A stretch of DNA of 6,707 nt. Origin: Desulfobacterales bacterium. Its GTDB lineage: Bacteria; Desulfobacterota; DSM-4660; Desulfatiglandales; B25-G16. The notes under the pieces are model-generated. The model was not told the origin of the DNA. It saw nothing but the letters and a program-made list of their open reading frames with translations, and did no database searches. A program made the translations under genes and the position numbers. Below are positions 5,490-6,707 of the stretch, in pieces. The stretch covers positions 1 through 6,707 of the forward strand of contig JABXJZ010000076.1 of assembly GCA_013375335.1 (NCBI GenBank), read 5' to 3'. Each line of letters opens with the position of its first letter. Within the stretch, counting starts at the first letter, position 1.

Positions 5490-6518
5490 CTATCTTTGAA
5501 CTCTTCCCGAGACCTCACCTCCGGCGAGGCTTTCTACCTCTTTTACGGAGATAAGGGGAAGATCCCCAGGGATAGAGTGCATCAGACAGGAAGCCGCGAC
5601 CGCAAACTCCAAGGCCGACTGGTCACTTCCGAGATTGCCGATGCCGTAAATGAGGCCGGCTGCAAAGCTATCCCCTGTTCCAACCCTGTCGACAATATCT
5701 CGAATATCGTACTTCCTGGAGACCAGAAATTCACTGCGATTGTTCAGGACCGCTGACCAGCCATTGTGGTCTGCTGAATAGCTCTCCCGCAGGGTAATGG
5801 CTACCTTCCCCAGGTTCGGAAACATTTCGAGCACTTTTCCGGTAAGCACCCCGTATTTGTCTGCCTCGAGCTTTCCGGATTCCACGTCAACATCCACGGC
5901 TATGCCCAGGGATTTCTGGCAGTCCTCCTCGTTCCCCATTGCAATATCCACATATTTCACGAGCTCTCGCATGACCTCGGGTGCTGCTTTTCCGTAGTTC
6001 CAGAGCTTCTTACGGAAATTGAGATCACATGAGACCGTTACCCCTTTCTCCTTCGCCTTCTTCACTGCCTGGAGGGAAAGCTCGGATGCTGAGAGCGAGA
6101 TAGCAGGGGTAATTCCAGTGATATGAAACCATGTTGCATCCTTAAAAACCTTATCCCACTCTATATCTCCGGGAGATGCGTCGGCAATGGCGGAGTGGGA
6201 TCTGTCGTAGATAACCTTGGAAGGTCTCTGGTTAGCTCCTGGTTCAAGGAAGTAGATCCCCAGCCTTTCCCCCTTTCTTACAATGAGCGAGGTATCGATC
6301 CCTTGCTTTCTGAGTTCCGCAATGCAGGCGACACCAACTGCGTTGTCCGGGATAACTGACACGTATGCAACATCAAGCCCGAACCCGGCAAGCCCCACCG
6401 CTACGTTTGCCTCACCCCCTCCAAAGGTGGCCTCGAGAAGAGGGCTCTGGAGAAGTCTTTCTGCGCCTGGGGCCTTGAGCCGCAACATGATCTCACCAAA
6501 CGTGATATATCTCTGCAT
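5490..6518 (-). CDS. kdgK: 2-keto-3-deoxygluconate kinase (PfkB family)
   Basis: This 342-residue cytoplasmic sugar kinase phosphorylates 2-keto-3-deoxygluconate to KDPG with ATP. The PfkB/ribokinase N-terminal motif FGGGEANVAVGLAGFG (32-47) and the C-terminal signature DRVGTGDSFAAGLIYG (277-292) are intact, with Asp283 as the catalytic base and the GTGD anion hole. The block LEPGANQRPSKVIYDR (91-106) and DLNFRKKLW (165-173) are typical of KDG kinases and argue against fructokinase or ribokinase. The length fits the family. The ATG is preceded by AAAGGAG (6525-6531) at a six-base gap. The aldolase gene ends 22 bases upstream on the same strand, so the two are almost certainly one operon acting on successive steps of KDG breakdown. 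No clear terminator follows the stop, so some read-through into the FAD oxidoreductase gene is possible. Confidence 0.9.
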   Translation of the reverse strand: MQRYITFGEIMLRLKAPGAERLLQSPLLEATFGGGEANVAVGLAGFGLDVAYVSVIPDNAVGVACIAELRKQGIDTSLIVRKGERLGIYFLEPGANQRPSKVIYDRSHSAIADASPGDIEWDKVFKDATWFHITGITPAISLSASELSLQAVKKAKEKGVTVSCDLNFRKKLWNYGKAAPEVMRELVKYVDIAMGNEEDCQKSLGIAVDVDVESGKLEADKYGVLTGKVLEMFPNLGKVAITLRESYSADHNGWSAVLNNRSEFLVSRKYDIRDIVDRVGTGDSFAAGLIYGIGNLGSDQSALEFAVAASCLMHSIPGDLPLISVKEVESLAGGEVSGRVQR

Positions 6519-6524
6519 CTCCTA

Positions 6525-6531
6525 CTCCTTT
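6525..6531 (-). promoter_or_regulatory. Ribosome binding site of kdgK
   Basis: AAAGGAG lies six bases from the kdgK ATG, inside the 22-base gap after the aldolase stop codon. A second AGGAG (6519-6523) touches the start codon and is too close to be used. Confidence 0.6.
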
Positions 6532-6540
6532 ATGTCGAAT

Positions 6541-6707
6541 TCACTTCTGCAAGAGGTGAATGGCAAACCCCGACACCTGTTTCTCAACATAAACCGACTG
6601 CAACTTCCCGGCCTTCTGCTTTGCGGTTTCGGGGACAATCGGAACCCCGCTTCTCTTGAGGTATGCAACTGCCCTGTCTATATTATTTGTGGCGATGGCT
6701 ATGTGCC
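6541..6707 (-). CDS. eda: KDPG/KHG aldolase, C-terminal end only (cut by window edge)
   Basis: Only the last 54 residues and the TGA stop are in the window; the 5' part lies beyond the right edge. The visible protein runs from HIAIATNNIDRAVAYL (1-16) through GVPIVPETAK (20-29) to SGFAIHLLQK (45-54). This resembles the glyoxalase-like (VOC) extension at the C-terminus of the long, roughly 320-residue bifunctional 4-hydroxy-2-oxoglutarate / 2-keto-3-deoxy-6-phosphogluconate aldolases found in Clostridia and relatives. The catalytic Schiff-base lysine is in the missing barrel domain, so it cannot be checked. Position directly upstream of kdgK supports the call: the aldolase would split the KDPG made by that kinase into pyruvate and glyceraldehyde-3-phosphate. 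A free-standing VOC protein is the main alternative. Confidence 0.7.
   Translation of the reverse strand, partial: HIAIATNNIDRAVAYLKRSGVPIVPETAKQKAGKLQSVYVEKQVSGFAIHLLQK

Overview
The window reads as ordinary bacterial chromosome, moderately GC-rich by eye. It holds five complete genes and one gene cut by the right edge. Shine-Dalgarno sequences are strong (AAAGGAGG-type) and the legible promoters are sigma-70-like. Two proteins carry twin-arginine (Tat) export signals, and the KDPG aldolase fragment is of the long form with an added C-terminal domain. Together these suggest an anaerobic or facultative bacterium of the Clostridia/Firmicutes or Desulfobacterota type. The sequence alone does not settle the phylum. 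I saw no tRNA, rRNA, CRISPR array, insertion sequence or integrase.

Layout. Positions 1-211 have no recognisable gene. Positions 212-931 (minus) encode a 5-formyltetrahydrofolate cyclo-ligase family protein. It is divergent from a Tat-exported DUF362 protein (1062-2153, plus), with two face-to-face candidate promoters whose -10 boxes overlap. A rho-independent terminator (2224-2251) follows the DUF362 gene, and four bases later the best promoter of the window (2255-2283) starts a separate unit for an Fsr-like major facilitator transporter (2334-3587, plus, GTG start). That gene converges on a Tat-exported FAD-dependent oxidoreductase (3701-5302, minus). The oxidoreductase has its own candidate promoter and, upstream of it, a 10-bp direct repeat spaced by three helical turns. 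Further right are 2-keto-3-deoxygluconate kinase (kdgK, 5490-6518, minus) and, 22 bases upstream of it, the 3' end of a KDPG/KHG aldolase gene (6541-6707, minus). No gene-free stretch exceeds 300 bases.

How the genes work together. The aldolase and kinase form a clear pair: KDG is phosphorylated to KDPG, which is split to pyruvate and glyceraldehyde-3-phosphate. This is the end of hexuronate, pectin or Entner-Doudoroff breakdown. The FAD enzyme lies downstream on the same strand, but its promoter and upstream repeats suggest separate control. With an exported flavoenzyme and a convergent transporter, the middle of the window may serve oxidation or reduction of an unknown organic acid at the cell surface. 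That link is inference. I see no clear undescribed multi-gene system. The most unusual points are the FAD enzyme's altered active-site motif, the repeats in front of its promoter, and an exported DUF362 protein without an iron-sulfur motif.
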